7,612 bases of DNA from Comamonadaceae bacterium (GTDB lineage: Bacteria > Pseudomonadota > Gammaproteobacteria > Burkholderiales > Burkholderiaceae_C): positions 1-7,612 of the forward strand of contig CANHGF010000111.1 of assembly GCA_947460065.1 (NCBI GenBank), read 5' to 3'. The notes beneath the pieces are model-generated. The model was not told the origin of the DNA. It worked only from the letters and a program-made list of their open reading frames with translations, and ran no database searches. Each line of letters opens with the position of its first letter. Within the stretch, counting starts at the first letter, position 1. A program made the translations under genes and the position numbers. Below, piece after piece: positions 6,423-7,612 of the stretch.

Positions 6423-6530
6423 GCGTGACCTGATGGTTCTCAGGCCCGGACAGTCCGACAGGCGGCTGCTGCTGCCTGTGTATTGACGGAACTGCCCGCC
6501 GGCAGGGCCGGCTCGCTACTCCCCTTGGGG
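6410..6530 (-). promoter_or_regulatory. yybP-ykoY (Mn2+) riboswitch aptamer
   Basis: Both invariant segments of the yybP-ykoY class are present on the minus strand: GGGGAGTAGC (6524-6515) near the 5' end and CGCAAGACC (6425-6417) near the 3' end. These form the Mn2+-binding docked loops in the known structures. The closing P1 helix pairs CCCCAAGG (6530-6523) with CCTTGTGGG (6418-6410), with one bulged U. Between them are a GC-rich hairpin (6512-6498), a longer arm with an ACAGGC/GCCTGT terminal stem, and a CCTGA/TCAGG hairpin (6444-6429) directly before the 3' conserved segment. It lies directly upstream of terC, the commonest gene for this class. Sensing of Mn2+ is family knowledge; structure and position are seen here. 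Confidence 0.9.
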
Positions 6531-6541
6531 AAAGAACTTCA

Positions 6542-6569
6542 ATATTACCGCAAGCCTCATGGCCCGCAA
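6542..6569 (-). promoter_or_regulatory. Candidate sigma70 promoter for terC and its riboswitch
   Basis: On the minus strand TTGCGG (6569-6564) and TAATAT (6547-6542) are separated by 16 bases. The -10 box is good and the -35 box is weak (three of six). The implied start at about 6535 lies just before the aptamer's P1 strand at 6530, which is where a riboswitch transcript should begin. The expected leader is about 157 bases. Confidence 0.5.
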
Positions 6570-6648
6570 GTAACAAGGGCATGGACAGGCTCAACCGCCG
6601 GCTTGCCCACACGCCGCACCAGACCAGTGCCATGTCGCGCGTCCGACA

Positions 6649-6680
6649 GTGCCCCTAGGGTTTGCTCTATCAGGGGCCAC
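6649..6680. other. Imperfect inverted repeat upstream of the ABC binding-protein gene
   Basis: GTGCCCCT (6649-6656) can pair with AGGGGCCAC (6672-6680), giving eight base pairs with one bulged C (6678) around a 15-base loop. No T tract follows, so it does not look like a terminator. It may be an operator or part of a leader; nothing else supports a role. Confidence 0.35.
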
Positions 6681-6699
6681 GCAGCGGCCACTTAGAGTC

Positions 6700-6746
6700 C
6701 GCTTGCCACAGTCAGCAACAGATGCTGATGAGCCTGTCGGCAAGCG
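6700..6746 (+). promoter_or_regulatory. Long hairpin in the leader of the ABC binding-protein gene
   Basis: CGCTTGCC (6700-6707) pairs perfectly with GGCAAGCG (6739-6746). It is extended by ACAG (6708-6711) with CTGT (6734-6737) past one bulged C, and by TCAGCA (6712-6717) with TGCTGA (6723-6728), leaving a five-base loop and a five-base bulge (6729-6733). That makes 18 base pairs in 47 bases. No T tract follows. It ends 12 bases before the Shine-Dalgarno GAAAGG (6759-6764). It matches no riboswitch class I recognise. It may be a regulatory RNA structure or a protein-binding dyad; the function is inference. Confidence 0.5.
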
Positions 6747-6770
6747 ATCACCCTCATTGAAAGGCAAGCC

Positions 6771-7612
6771 ATGATCAAACTGCGCACCCTGTTCGGCCTC
6801 ATTTCTATTGGACTGCTGAGCGGCTCGGCCCTCGCACAAATCAGCGACAACAAGATCAAGGTGGGCGTGCTGACCGATATGTCCAGCCTGTACTCTGACG
6901 TATCCGGGCCAGGCTCGGTCGAGGCGGCCAGGATGGCCATTGAAAAACTCGGCGGCAAGATCGCGGGCATGCCCGTCGAATTGGTTTTTGCCGACCACCA
7001 AAACAAGGCCGACGTGGGCGCCAATATCGCCCGCCGCTGGTATGAAAACGAGGGCGTCGACGTCATCCTCGACGTGCCCAACTCGGCGGTGGCCCTGGCG
7101 GTCAACCAGATTGCCAAGGAACGCGGCAAGGCACTCTTGATTTCTGGCGCTGCCTCGTCGGCGCTGACCGGCGCGCAGTGCTCGCGCACCCTGGTGCAGT
7201 GGACCTATGACACTTACGCCCTGGCCAATGTGACCGGCCGAGCCATCGTCGAGGGCGGCGGCAAGAGCTGGTACTTCCTGACCGCCGACTATGCTTTCGG
7301 CCAAGCTCTGCAGGCTGACGTCACCAAGGTGGTGGAAGCGCGCGGCGGCAAGGTGATCGGCGCGACCAAGCACCCGCTCAACTCGCTGGACTTCAGCTCC
7401 TACCTGCTACAGGCACAGGCCTCCAAGGCACAGGTGGTGGGCTTTGCCAACGCCGGTGGCGACACCGCCAACTCGCTCAAGCAGGCGGCCGAATTCGGCC
7501 TGGTCAAAGGCGGCCAAAAGCTGGCCGGCCTGCTCATCACCATTCCCGACATTCACGCCCTGGGCCTGCCCGTGGCCCAAGGCTTGATGTTCACCGGCGC
7601 CTACTACTGGAA
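6771..7612 (+). CDS. ABC transporter periplasmic substrate-binding protein, branched-chain amino acid (LivJ) type; 3' end outside window
   Basis: The frame from ATG 6771 is open to the window end, giving 280 residues of a protein usually about 380-410 long. Residues 1-22 are a classic signal peptide: a basic N-terminus, a hydrophobic core and the cleavage site ALA|Q. The mature part begins IKVGVLTDMSS, the first beta strand of the type I periplasmic-binding fold (Peripla_BP_6), and continues with EAARMAIEKLGGKIAGMPVE, DVILDVPNSAVALAV and YFLTADYAFGQAL. A single cysteine (C137) lies in the family's conserved CSRTLVQWTYDTYAL region. The protein should deliver a small organic ligand (amino acid, aromatic or carboxylate) to a membrane ABC complex; the ligand cannot be predicted. 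GAAAGG (6759-6764) lies six bases before the ATG. The gene is divergent from terC and preceded by a long hairpin. Partner permease and ATPase genes are not in the window. Confidence 0.92.
   Translation, partial: MIKLRTLFGLISIGLLSGSALAQISDNKIKVGVLTDMSSLYSDVSGPGSVEAARMAIEKLGGKIAGMPVELVFADHQNKADVGANIARRWYENEGVDVILDVPNSAVALAVNQIAKERGKALLISGAASSALTGAQCSRTLVQWTYDTYALANVTGRAIVEGGGKSWYFLTADYAFGQALQADVTKVVEARGGKVIGATKHPLNSLDFSSYLLQAQASKAQVVGFANAGGDTANSLKQAAEFGLVKGGQKLAGLLITIPDIHALGLPVAQGLMFTGAYYW

Noticed and set aside
6591..7373. A 260-codon minus-strand frame over the leader and start of the ABC binding-protein gene
   Set aside because: The plus-strand frame has a signal peptide, a ribosome binding site and a clear family match. 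The opposite frame has none of these.
1..7612. CRISPR array, insertion sequence, tRNA/rRNA or phage genes
   Set aside because: No regularly spaced repeats, transposase or integrase frames, tRNA-like folds or rRNA segments were seen on either strand.

Overview
The window looks like a GC-rich betaproteobacterial chromosome, most likely Burkholderiales (Comamonadaceae-like). The evidence is the gmk-rpoZ-spoT order, a short 67-residue omega subunit, a GreB with an acidic N-terminal extension, and a LivJ-type periplasmic binding protein of the kind expanded in that group. The taxonomic placement is inference from protein style and gene order; no marker gene was searched.

Layout. Plus strand: 3' part of gmk (1-474), rpoZ (498-701), a strong intrinsic terminator (719-750), bifunctional (p)ppGpp synthetase/hydrolase spoT (882-3119), and a MATE-family efflux gene (3134-4507) that starts just after the spoT stop. 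Minus strand, read right to left: a TerC/Alx-type manganese exporter gene (6378-5410), a 91-residue zinc-ribbon protein (5391-5116) and greB (5071-4520). greB ends tail-to-tail with the MATE gene, 12 bases apart. Plus strand again: the 5' part of a branched-chain amino acid-type ABC transporter substrate-binding protein (6771 to the window end, open).

The 392-base divergent gap between terC and the binding-protein gene (6379-6770) is the most interesting stretch. On the minus strand it carries a clear yybP-ykoY (Mn2+) riboswitch with both conserved aptamer segments. Its expression platform can be read directly: the closing P1 helix and a downstream hairpin that covers the terC ribosome binding site share the same bases, so ligand binding should turn terC on. 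On the plus strand, just ahead of the binding-protein gene, lies a long imperfect hairpin (6700-6746). Its 5' arm can also pair with the bases between the Shine-Dalgarno and the ATG, which suggests a second, unassigned cis-acting RNA switch or an operator.

How it fits together. gmk, rpoZ and spoT link guanine nucleotide supply, RNA polymerase assembly and the stringent response. greB adds transcript-cleavage rescue of RNA polymerase. terC and the zinc-ribbon gene may share a transcript with greB behind the Mn2+ riboswitch, which would connect manganese status to RNA polymerase backtracking rescue; that link is a hypothesis. The MATE gene appears to be an accessory insertion between spoT and greB.
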